A stretch of DNA of 64,000 nucleotides from positions 1,674,001 through 1,738,000 of the forward strand of contig CP086683.1 in the NCBI GenBank assembly GCA_030544685.1, written 5' to 3'. The stretch is from Pseudomonas sp. B21_DOA (GTDB taxonomy: Bacteria; Pseudomonadota; Gammaproteobacteria; Pseudomonadales; Pseudomonadaceae). The translations under genes were made by a program, and so were the position numbers. Under the pieces are notes generated by a model. The model saw nothing but the letters and a program-made list of their open reading frames with translations. It searched no databases and was not told where the DNA came from. Below are positions 21,025-29,552 of this stretch, piece by piece; within the stretch, counting starts at the first letter, position 1, and every line of letters begins with the position of its first letter.

Positions 21025-21812
21025 GCGGCGCGGCGCTTGAGCCTATGGCGCAATGGCTGTTACTCGATACCCCTGACGCGTCACGCGCACTGCTGACGTT
21101 GCGGCAGGGCTTTGCCGATGTGCAGCGGCACCGGTTGTTCGACGGTACCGAATTTCAACCGGTCAGCGAGCACGGCCCGGTTCTTGTCGACTTGCGTGAG
21201 AATCCGGCATTGACCGCCTTGTGCCTGCGCGATCCGGACACTTGGCGCGGGCTGCTGCTGAGCTGCGAAATACCGGCGCAGCAGCTGATCAGCCACTTGC
21301 AACGCATGCTCACCGTCTCATTCGGCTTGAATCACCGGGCCTTGCTCAGCTATTACAACCGGCAGACCGCCAGCTATTTCTTCGATGCCTGCGATGCCGC
21401 GCAACTGAGTCGCTGGCTCGGGCCAATCCGCCAGTTGCGCTGGTTTGGGGGTACCTGGGCTGACCGCGCCATCGGCAGTCAGGGCTGGCAACAGCTGCGC
21501 AATCCCGGCCTGCTCGTCGAACCGCTGGGCATCGAAGAAAGCCTGACCCGGCGCCAGCGTGAGCGCCTGCAAACCTGTCTGCTGGAACAACACATCTGGC
21601 GCTGGTGCCAATCCCTGTGCGCCGATTACCAGACGATCGCTGTGCATGTGCAACAGGGTCTGGCGCTGGGTTTCAGTGATCGCGCGGTGCTCGACGGCTG
21701 GCTGTGGCTGCGCCTGCTGCATCCGCGCGCGGTGCTGGTTGCTCCACCGGCGGGTCTGACCCAGCAGGAGCGCCTCGATCATCTGCGTCGGCAGTGGGGT
21801 GCGGCGGACTGA
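21021..21812 (+). CDS. DUF4123 protein, probable T6SS effector adaptor (Tap/TEC)
   Basis: 263 aa. The N-terminal half matches DUF4123 adaptors: WLLLDTPDASRALLTLRQ, PVLVDLRENPAL, LLLSCEIPAQQLISHLQRML and FFDACDAAQLSRWLGPI. These proteins bind VgrG and load a specific effector. It is coupled to vgrG by a 4-bp overlap. Downstream is a convergent MATE gene 9 bp away, so no effector is encoded next to it; the cargo must be elsewhere or lost. Confidence 0.87.
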   Translation: MSGAALEPMAQWLLLDTPDASRALLTLRQGFADVQRHRLFDGTEFQPVSEHGPVLVDLRENPALTALCLRDPDTWRGLLLSCEIPAQQLISHLQRMLTVSFGLNHRALLSYYNRQTASYFFDACDAAQLSRWLGPIRQLRWFGGTWADRAIGSQGWQQLRNPGLLVEPLGIEESLTRRQRERLQTCLLEQHIWRWCQSLCADYQTIAVHVQQGLALGFSDRAVLDGWLWLRLLHPRAVLVAPPAGLTQQERLDHLRRQWGAAD

Positions 21813-21821
21813 CTGATGCCG

Positions 21822-23171
21822 TCAGTGAGCCTTGCCGCTGAACCAGCCATCGCTGCGTTTCAGCCACAGGGCTTGCGCGCCGAGGGTCACGCTGCGCAAG
21901 ACCATGAACAGCAGGAAAGATATCCACAGGCCGTGATTGCCCAGTGCTTGCAAGAACCAGGCGAACGGCAGGAGCAACAACACCGTCAGCAGCATGCCAT
22001 TGCGCATTTCCCGCGCGCGGGTGGCGCCGATGAACAGGCCGTCGAGCAGGTAACTCCACACCGCAATCAGCGGCAGCACGGCGAGGTAGGGCAGGTAGAC
22101 GAACGCCGTGTCGCGCACGCTCTGGATGTCGGTCTGCATCTCGATGAACAGGTGCCCGGCCAGCAGAAAAAGCACGGCGAATCCGAGGCTGGCAATCAAC
22201 GACCAGCCGCCGGCCACCACCAGCGATCGACGCAAGGCCAGGCGATCCCGGGCGCCGATGGCATGCCCGCACAAGGCTTCAACGGCGTGCGCCAGTCCGT
22301 CGAGTGCGTGGGCCGTCAGCAGCAGGCCGTTGAGCAGCAGCGCGTTGGCCGCTACGGTCGCATCGCCGAGCCGCGCGCCTTGCACGGTGATCAGGAAAAA
22401 CACCGATTGCAGGGCGAGGCTGCGGATGAAAATGTCCCGGTTGACCGCCAGCAGCGGGCGCCAGCTCTGCCAGACTCTCAGTGCCGACCAGATGATCTGC
22501 CCCGGATAGGCGCGCAACGCCGTGCGCGTCAGCCACAGGCCGAGCAGGGCGCCGCTCCATTCGGCGATCACCGAAGCGCGCGCCGAGCCGACCACGCCCC
22601 AGTCCAGGCCGATGACGAACCATAGATTGAGCACAATGTTGATCAGGTTGGTGCTCAGCAGAATCGCCAGCGGCGCCCGCGCGTTCTGCGTGCCGAGGAA
22701 CCAGCCGACCAGTGCATAGGTCGCCAGCGCGGCGGGCAGGCCGAACAGGCGCGTGTGGAAAAACGCCCGGGTCAGCTGATCCAGTTCAGCCGACGGTTGC
22801 ATGAAGTGCAGGGCAACGCCACTGAGCGGCACGCCGAGGCCGCCGAGCACGACGGCCAAGCCCAGTGCCAGCAACAGGCCCTGCAAGAGAATCTGCCGCA
22901 ACGCCGCACCATCGCTGCGCCCGGCAGCCTGCGCGGCAAAACCGGTGGTGCCCATGCGCAGAAAACCCATCGCCCAGGCGAGAAACGTGTACAGACTGGC
23001 GCCGACTGCCACCGCGCCGAGTTGATGGGCATGCGGCAGGTGGCCGATGACAGTGCTGTCGACCAGCGCCACCAGCGGCACGGAGATATTGGAAAGAATC
23101 ATCGGCGCGGCGAGCGCCCAGACCTTGCGGTGAGTCGGGCGGTCGCGCCAGTCGGTAATCAGAGAGGACAT
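21822..23171 (-). CDS. MATE family efflux transporter (DinF-like)
   Basis: 449 aa with about 12 hydrophobic segments in two homologous halves. Conserved stretches: LAAPMILSNISVPLVALVDS, TVIGHLPHAHQLGAVAVGAS and LRMGTTGFAAQAAGRSD. Members use Na+ or H+ to export cationic drugs or metabolites; DinF is the closest named subgroup by these motifs. The specific substrate cannot be told. Convergent with the DUF4123 gene. Confidence 0.93.
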   Translation of the reverse strand: MSSLITDWRDRPTHRKVWALAAPMILSNISVPLVALVDSTVIGHLPHAHQLGAVAVGASLYTFLAWAMGFLRMGTTGFAAQAAGRSDGAALRQILLQGLLLALGLAVVLGGLGVPLSGVALHFMQPSAELDQLTRAFFHTRLFGLPAALATYALVGWFLGTQNARAPLAILLSTNLINIVLNLWFVIGLDWGVVGSARASVIAEWSGALLGLWLTRTALRAYPGQIIWSALRVWQSWRPLLAVNRDIFIRSLALQSVFFLITVQGARLGDATVAANALLLNGLLLTAHALDGLAHAVEALCGHAIGARDRLALRRSLVVAGGWSLIASLGFAVLFLLAGHLFIEMQTDIQSVRDTAFVYLPYLAVLPLIAVWSYLLDGLFIGATRAREMRNGMLLTVLLLLPFAWFLQALGNHGLWISFLLFMVLRSVTLGAQALWLKRSDGWFSGKAH

Positions 23172-23218
23172 GCAGGCTCCTTGGGGGAGCGGGGATTGTA
23201 GCGATTAACGCAATTCAC

Positions 23219-23310
23219 TGTAGGAGTGAGCCTGCTCGCGATAGCGCCCGTTCAGTCACACAAGCTTCGAATGACATACCGCGATCGCGAGCAGGCGAGG
23301 GCCTACAGGG
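23219..23310. repeat. REP pair upstream of the MATE gene
   Basis: TGTAGGAGTGAGCCTGCTCGC faces an inverted, slightly diverged GCGAGCAGGCGAGGGCCTACA, with about 50 bp between them. Confidence 0.8.
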
Positions 23311-23319
23311 GGCGGTGGG

Positions 23320-23613
23320 TTAATGGATGATCCAGCTCAGCAACCACAACCCCAGCAGCAACCAGATGATCCCGGCAATGATCGACGCGTTCATGAACGC
23401 CCGGATCGCCGACCAGAGGAGCATCAAACCGACAATCAGCGCGATGATGCTGATGATCGAGGTGTCCATCCCCAGCGTCTGCGCGAGGCCGTCGACAAAG
23501 TTGCTGCCGGCATTGCTGAGCATATTGAACAGGCCACTGAGGCCGTCGACGATAAAGCGGATGATCGAACCGAGTGCCTGGCCGAGCCATTCGAAAAAGC
23601 TTTCTACGCGCAT
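23320..23613 (-). CDS. Small conserved membrane protein of unknown function
   Basis: 97 aa from ATG 23613 (MRVESFFEWLGQALGSII). An amphipathic N-terminal part is followed by two hydrophobic segments (IISIIALIVGLMLLWSAI and ASIIAGIIWLLLGLWLLSWI) and an almost immediate C-terminus. I do not recognise a family. REP pairs lie on both sides. Confidence 0.75.
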   Translation of the reverse strand: MRVESFFEWLGQALGSIIRFIVDGLSGLFNMLSNAGSNFVDGLAQTLGMDTSIISIIALIVGLMLLWSAIRAFMNASIIAGIIWLLLGLWLLSWIIH

Positions 23614-23700
23614 GTGTGCATCCCGATGAAAGAGCTGAGCCTTGGGCCACACCGAGGGCGGCCGAGTTCCCTGCATGATAGAAGGTTTGCCCGGATCATG

Positions 23701-23790
23701 TGTGGGAGCGAGCCAGTTCGCGAAGGCGGCGTGTCAGGCAAATCCGGTCTGGATGATCCACCGCCTTCGCGAGCAGGCTCGCTCCCACAA
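23701..23790. repeat. REP pair (REPIN)
   Basis: TGTGGGAGCGAGCCAGTTCGC and the inverted CGAGCAGGCTCGCTCCCACA enclose about 40 bp, between divergent genes. Confidence 0.85.
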
Positions 23791-23856
23791 TAGATCATCT
23801 GCGCTGCTTGCCTTCAGCCCGCATCCCCCGAAGCTATGCGTCTTCAGGAGAGCCCG

Positions 23857-24159
23857 ATGAACCTTGTTGAACTGACCGAACGCCTGCACGCCATTCGTGA
23901 CCGCAATGACTGGCGGCAATTTCACAGCCCGAAAAACCTCGCCATGGCCGCCAGCGTGGAAATGGCCGAGCTGGTGGAAATCTTCCAGTGGCTGACAGAA
24001 GACCAGTCGCGCCAGTTGCCGGCGGAAAAACTCGCGCATGCCGGGCAGGAAGTCGGCGATATCGTCCTGTATCTGTTGCTGCTGTGCAGCGAGCTGGGTC
24101 TGGACATGAATGAAGTGGTGCGGGCCAAGCTCGCCGACAGCGAACGGCGGTTCAGCTGA
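23857..24159 (+). CDS. MazG-like nucleotide pyrophosphohydrolase
   Basis: 100 aa from ATG 23857 (MNLVELTERLHAIRDRNDW) with AGGAG upstream; an earlier start is unlikely. The all-alpha NTP-PPase metal motifs are seen: ASVEMAELVEIFQW (ExxE) and EVGDIVLYLLLL (ExxD). Related to RS21-C6/dCTPase house-cleaning enzymes that hydrolyse non-canonical dNTPs. Its stop overlaps the cmoM start (TGATG). Confidence 0.93.
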   Translation: MNLVELTERLHAIRDRNDWRQFHSPKNLAMAASVEMAELVEIFQWLTEDQSRQLPAEKLAHAGQEVGDIVLYLLLLCSELGLDMNEVVRAKLADSERRFS

Positions 24160-24908
24160 TGAGCGACCGTCATTTCGATCAGTTGGCCACGCGCTTCGCC
24201 GAAAAAATCTACGGCGGCGCCAAAGGCGCGATTCGCCTCGCCGTGTTGCAGGCCGATCTGACCGAGGCCTTGCCGGATCGGCCGCTGCGCGTGCTGGATA
24301 TCGGCGGTGGCCTTGGGCACATGTCGCTGTGGCTGGCCGAGCGCGGCCATGACGTCACCTTTACCGAACCGGCCGAACCGATGCTGGAAGGCGCACGCCA
24401 GCGTTTTGCCGAAGCCGGGCAAACCGCGACATTCATTCAGGCGCCGTGGCAGGAACTGCCCGGTCAGCTCACCGAGCCCTACGATCTGGTGATCTGCCAC
24501 GCCGTGCTGGAATGGCTCGCCGAGCCCCACGCGATCCTGCCGGTGCTGCACCAGTTGACCAAGCCCGGCGGCTGGCTGTCGCTGGCCTTCTACAACCGTG
24601 ACGCGCTGATTTATCGCAATCTGCTCAAGGGCCACTTCAAGAAAATGCGCAAGAACGTCATGGCCGGCGAGAAACAGAGCCTGACCCCGCAGCAGCCTCT
24701 CGACCCACGGGAATTGGCAACGCAACTCGCCGGTATGTGGCAGGTCGAAAGTCAGAGCGGCGTACGGGTATTTCACGATTACATGCCGGTGGAATTCCAG
24801 GCCCGCGCCGAACTGGCGGACTTGCTGGAAATGGAACTCGCGCACCGTCGTCACCCAGGCTTCGCCGGGCTTGGGCGTTACTTGCACTGGATCTGCCGGC
24901 CGATCTGA
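24159..24908 (+). CDS. cmoM: CmoM, tRNA cmo5U methyltransferase
   Basis: SAM methyltransferase that methyl-esterifies 5-carboxymethoxyuridine in tRNA wobble positions. 249 aa. The signature near the N-terminus, FAEKIYGGAKGAIRLAVLQ, matches E. coli CmoM (SmtA). Motif I is RVLDIGGGLGHMS, HAVLEWLAEP follows, and GVRVFHDYMP matches the family C-terminal region. Translationally coupled to the MazG-like gene. Confidence 0.93.
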   Translation: MSDRHFDQLATRFAEKIYGGAKGAIRLAVLQADLTEALPDRPLRVLDIGGGLGHMSLWLAERGHDVTFTEPAEPMLEGARQRFAEAGQTATFIQAPWQELPGQLTEPYDLVICHAVLEWLAEPHAILPVLHQLTKPGGWLSLAFYNRDALIYRNLLKGHFKKMRKNVMAGEKQSLTPQQPLDPRELATQLAGMWQVESQSGVRVFHDYMPVEFQARAELADLLEMELAHRRHPGFAGLGRYLHWICRPI

Positions 24909-24920
24909 GCGGAGCGCGAC

Positions 24921-25532
24921 ATGAAAGCTCAATGCGGGTTATTGCTGATGAGTCTGGGGTTGGCCGCCTGCCAAGGCAGCAACCCCTACGTGGCCCAGTC
25001 ACGGCCGTTGCCGCCGGCACCGCCGCAGGCCGCCACCACCTTCGACCGCAGCGCCTACCCGGCGCCGCCGCGTGATTACGGGCGCTACCGCAATTGGGCC
25101 TGGCGCGACGGGCAGTTACCACCGGGCACGGCGTGGGCCGACTCGGCGCAGGTGGCCGAGGCGGTCAGCAACGCTCTCGACCAGCGCGGCTTGCGGCCGA
25201 TGCGCGACAACCGCCCGACCGACCTGCTGGTCAGCGCCGACCTGCGTCTGGAAACCCGATTGCGTCAGGTTCGCGACGACTACGGCTACTACGGTGGCTA
25301 CGGCGGCTATGATCGTTATGGTCGCGGTTACGGGATGTACAACAGCGTGCCGGTCATGCGCACCTATCAAGAGCAGGTCGTGGTGGTGCGGGTCGATCTG
25401 TTCGATGCCGGCAATGGTCAGCCAGTGTGGAGCGCCAGCGCCGAGACCGGCACCCAGGGCAATCAGATCGAACGCGCCGATGCGATCCGCGAGGCTGTGG
25501 AAAAAGCCATGGCGGCGTATCCTCCCAGCTGA
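24921..25532 (+). CDS. DUF4136 lipoprotein (first of a pair)
   Basis: 203 aa with a lipoprotein signal peptide and lipobox LAAC at residues ~15-18, so it is probably outer-membrane attached. A Pro-rich linker leads to a DUF4136 domain ([24 protein letters not shown]). A Tyr/Gly-rich insert ([18 protein letters not shown]) is unusual. Function unknown. The next gene is a shorter paralog. Confidence 0.88.
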   Translation: MKAQCGLLLMSLGLAACQGSNPYVAQSRPLPPAPPQAATTFDRSAYPAPPRDYGRYRNWAWRDGQLPPGTAWADSAQVAEAVSNALDQRGLRPMRDNRPTDLLVSADLRLETRLRQVRDDYGYYGGYGGYDRYGRGYGMYNSVPVMRTYQEQVVVVRVDLFDAGNGQPVWSASAETGTQGNQIERADAIREAVEKAMAAYPPS

Positions 25533-25573
25533 CGTCGTGTCAGCAGGTTCATGTCTTCACCCGGAGAAAAATC

Positions 25574-26131
25574 ATGTTCCGCCGTCTCGCTCTACTCGCT
25601 GTTGTCGCGCTGCTCAGTGCCTGCGCCGCCAATCAGGTCAATCACGATTTCGACGCCAGCCGCGACTTTGCCGCTTATCGCAGCTGGAGCTGGAAAGACC
25701 CGGCCCTGCAATATCGCCCCGATGATCCGCGCATCAAGAGTGACCTGACCGAACAGCGCATTCGCCAGGCGGTGTCCGATCAACTCGATCAGCGCGGTTT
25801 GCGCCCGGCTGCTGGTGGCGGCAAGGGAGATCTGAGCGTGCAGACCTACCTGATCGTCGAGGACCGGCAGCAACAGGTGACGACCAATTACGGCGGCGGT
25901 TGGGGCGGCCCGTGGAACGGCTACTGGGGCGCGCCGATGTACAACGAGACGCGCAACATCACCTACAAGGTCGCGACCATTCAGATCGACCTGCTCGACG
26001 GCAAGGACGGCAAACTGGTGTGGCGTGGCAGCGATGAACAAATGCTCAGCAGCCGCCCGAATCCGGCCGATCGCAGCAATGCCATTCGCGAGACCGTGGC
26101 ACGGATCCTGGCCAACTATCCACCGCGTTGA
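25574..26131 (+). CDS. DUF4136 lipoprotein (second of a pair)
   Basis: 185 aa from ATG 25574 with CCGGAGAAA upstream. Lipobox LLSAC, then DUF4136: [26 protein letters not shown], and a C-terminal repeat of the neighbour's pattern ([12 protein letters not shown] there, RSNAIRETVARI here). It lacks the Tyr/Gly insert of its paralog but has a shorter Gly/Trp-rich one. Probably co-transcribed; the pair looks like a tandem duplication. Confidence 0.88.
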   Translation: MFRRLALLAVVALLSACAANQVNHDFDASRDFAAYRSWSWKDPALQYRPDDPRIKSDLTEQRIRQAVSDQLDQRGLRPAAGGGKGDLSVQTYLIVEDRQQQVTTNYGGGWGGPWNGYWGAPMYNETRNITYKVATIQIDLLDGKDGKLVWRGSDEQMLSSRPNPADRSNAIRETVARILANYPPR

Positions 26132-26148
26132 ACCGCTCTGAACCGTCC

Positions 26149-27446
26149 CTGTGTGAGCGAGCCTGCTCGCGAAGGCGTCGGTACATTCAGCATCGTGATT
26201 GCCTGATCTGGCGCTTTCGCGAGCAAGCTCGCTCCCACAGGTTTCGGTGTTGAACGAATGATCTTCAACCCGGCATAAATCCCTGTGGGAGTGGGCTTGC
26301 CCACGAAGGCGGCGGTGCATTCAACATCTTGATTGCCTGAGCTGACGCTTTCGCGAGCAAGCTCGCTCCCACAGGTTTCGGTGTTGAACGAATGATCTTC
26401 AACCCGGCATAAATCACTGTGGGAGTGGGCTTGCCCGCGAAGGCGGCGGTACATTCAGCATCGTGATTGCCTGATCTGGCGCTTTCGCGAGCAAACTCGC
26501 TCCCACAGTGTTCGGTGTTGAACCGACGGTCTCGGCCCAGCGCAGATTCCTGTGGGAGTGGGCTTGCCCACGAAGGCGGCGGTGCATTCAACATTTTGAT
26601 TGCCTGATCTGGCGCTTTCGCGAGCAAGCTCGCTCCCACAGGTTTCGGTGTTGAACGAATGATCTTCAACCCGGCATAAATCCCTGTGGGAGTGGGCTTG
26701 CCCACGAAGGCGGCGGTACATTCAACATTTCGATTGCCTGATCTGGCGTTTTCGCGAGCAGGCTCGCTCCCACAGGTTTCGGTGTTGAACGAATGATCTT
26801 CAACCCGGCATAAATCCCTGTGGGAGTGGGCTTGCCCACGAAGGCGTCGGTACATTCAGCATCGTGATTGCCTGATCTGGCGCTTTCGCGAGCAGGCTCG
26901 CTCCCACAGGTTTCGGTGTTGAACGAATGATCTTCAACCCGGCATAAATCCCTGTGGGAGTGGGCTTGCCCGCGAAGGCGGCGGTACATTCAGCATCGTG
27001 ATTGCCTGATCTGGCGCTTTCGCGAGCAGGCTCGCTCCCACAGGTTTCGGTGTTGAACGAATGATCTTGAACCCTGCACAAATCCCTGTGGGAGTGGGCT
27101 TGCCCACGAAGGCGGCGGTACATTCAGCATCGTGATTGCCTGATCTGGCGCTTTCGCGAGCAGGCTCGCTCCCACAGGTTTCGGTGTTGAACGAATGATC
27201 TTCAACCAGGCATAAATCCCTGTGGGAGTGGGCTTGCCCACGAAGGCGTCGGTACATTCAGCATCGTGATTGCCTGATCTGACGCTTTCGCGAGCAAGCT
27301 CGCTCCCACAGGTTTCGGTGTTGAACGAATGATCTTGAACCCTGCACAAATCCCTGTGGGAGTGGGCTTGCCCACGAAGGCGGCGGTACATTCAACATTT
27401 TGATTGCCTGATCTGGCGCTTTCGCGAGCAGGCTCGCTCCCACAGT
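26149..27446. repeat. Tandem array of ten 134-bp REP-containing units
   Basis: Units start at about 26149, 26283, 26417, 26551, 26685, 26819, 26953, 27087, 27221 and 27355. Each holds a REP in one orientation (TGGGAGTGGGCTTGCCCACGA), a spacer, an inverted REP (CGCGAGCAGGCTCGCTCCCAC) and a 60-bp linker ending near CCCGGCATAAATCCC. Units differ by a few substitutions. Open frames crossing the array are translations of the repeat, not genes. Confidence 0.95.
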
Positions 27447-27555
27447 GGGCGGTAGCCCTCTAAATGACGCGGCGCCAGCGCGCTTGCTCCACCGTGTCTA
27501 CACTCCTTTTTACCAACGCAGGTAGCTCGGCACTGCGCCGGCAAAGGAGTGCGCC

Positions 27556-29552
27556 ATGTCGCCAGGATCGCAAGGCAACGGCCCGGCCCGGCAACGCGGG
27601 GCGATCGGCTTGATGGCGGCTGCCACTCTGAGTCTGGCGCTGGTGATGATGTTGCTGGTGGTCGACAGCGGTCGCCTGTACATGGAACAGCGCAAATTGC
27701 AGCGGGTGGTGGATACCGCCGCCCTCGAAGCGGTCAGTCGCGGCGGCAATTGCATGCCCGGGCTGACCGCCGCCAGTTATGCCGGGCAGAGTGCACTGCG
27801 CAACGGTTACGTGGTGGACGCCGCCAATACACTCGCCACCACCTGCGGCACACTGGCCACCGCTGCCAGCGGTATGCGCAGTTTCACTGTCGATGCCACG
27901 CAATCAAGCGCAGTCAAAGTCGCCGCCAGTCGTACGGTCACCAGCAGTTTTGCTGGTGGTGTGCGGGCGTTGTTCAGCGCTACACCGGTCAGCCTCAACA
28001 CCACACTCAATGCTTCGGCAGTTGCCGCGAAACCGCAGCCGACCGTCGCCCAACTGAATATTCGCAGCACCCTCGCCAGCATCGATACGGCGCAGTCGAA
28101 CATCCTCAATCCGCTGTTTTCCGGGCTACTCGGCGGCAACGTCAACCTCACGGCGGTGGGCTGGGACGGCTTGCTGCACACCGATATCAACCTGCTCAAA
28201 TACCTCGATCAACTGGCAATCAACCTCAACGTCGGCGCCGGCAATTACACGCAGTTGCTCGATACCCAAGCGACCGTGACGCAGCTGATCCAGGCCGCCG
28301 CGACGGTGGTGCAGCTCAACGGTGCGACCGCGCAAGTGGTCACCGCGCTGGGTCAGTTGCAGGCCGCCGCCATCAATGCAGCACCGGTCAGACTCGGCGA
28401 GATCCTGCAACTGCAAACCGGCACTACGGCGGCGGGGCTGGATGCCAATGTGCAATTGCTGCAACTGGTGCAGGGCATGGTGCAACTGGCCAACAGCAAG
28501 AGCGCGGTGGCGGCGACCTTGCCGGTCAACGTGCTGGGGCTGGCCGGTGTCACGGTGCGGGTGAAGGTGATCGAGCCGCCGCAATTCTCGGCGATTGGCG
28601 ACCCGGCGCGGGCCAAGGCCGATCCGTTGGGACCGGACCGGATTTATGTGCGCACCGCGCAGGTGCGCACGCTGCTGTCGGTGAATTTGCCGGTGCTGTC
28701 AGGAGTCACGGGGCTGACGAATGCGGTACTGGGCCTGGTCGGTACGCTGACGCCGACGCTCAATGCACTGTTGAGCCTGAATCTGGTGGACACCCTCAAT
28801 TCCGTGTTCTGCCTGTTGGGCGCCGGTTGCCAACAGCTCGATCCGAAGCTGCTGCCCTCACCGCGGATCGATATCGCGCTGGATGCCGGCGGGGCGAAAA
28901 GCTATGTCACCGATTACCGCTGCCCGACCGGCGACAGCGGCAGCAAAAGCCTGACTGCCGCCACCACGACTTCTCTGGCTGATCTTAAACTCGGCAAGAT
29001 CGATCCCATCGCAGCGTTCTCTTCAGCTGCTGAACCAACGGTGGCGCCGCTGCCGCTGGTCGATCTCGGCATCATCACCTGCCACAAGATTCTCGGCATC
29101 GGCAGTTGCGATGCCGCCTCCACGTCCAGTACGGCGCCGGCGGCATCGCCCTGAAACTCGACACCAGCGTCGCGCAGACCACGCAAAATCTGCTGTTCTC
29201 CAGCACCACACCCTTCGCCACCCCGGCCAATCTGAACCGGCCGCCGAGCCTGCTGTCCGCCGCGCCGACCAGCAACATCGTCGGCAGCCTGGCGAACACC
29301 CTGTCGGGCATCAACCTGATCGTCTACAAACCTGTGGGCAGCAATCCGCTGGGCGCCATCGTCACCGGTGTGGCCTCGTTGATCAGCGACGTCAGCAACC
29401 GCTTGTTGCCGGTGGTCACCGGTTTGATCAGCCCATTGCTCGATCCACTGTTGAACAATCTGCTCAAAGGCCTGGGCATCAATCTGATGAACACCGAGGT
29501 GGGCGCCAACATGACCTGCGGGCAGACCGGCAAGGCTTATCTGGTGATCTGA
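27556..29552 (+). CDS. tadG: TadG-like Tad pilus assembly protein; frameshifted
   Basis: About 665 aa restored. A short cytoplasmic start precedes one membrane helix (GAIGLMAAATLSLALVMMLL) and the Tad-like sequence VVDTAALEAVSRGG; the rest is a large periplasmic region rich in Leu, Thr, Ala and Val. AAGGAG precedes the ATG. The frame breaks near CC 29120-29121. After it, VQYGAGGIALKLDTSVAQTT continues to 29552, so one missing C explains the break. The 3' end overlaps convergent pprA by 16 bp. As I recall it, P. aeruginosa tadG lies beside pprB; here it lies on the other side of pprA. Confidence 0.82.

Noticed and set aside
26265..27391. Series of ~107-codon overlapping open frames of near-identical sequence
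   Set aside because: They are translations of the 134-bp REP array, repeating every unit; no ribosome sites.
26149..27446. CRISPR array
   Set aside because: Units are whole tandem duplications with conserved linkers, not short repeats with unique spacers, and no cas genes are present.
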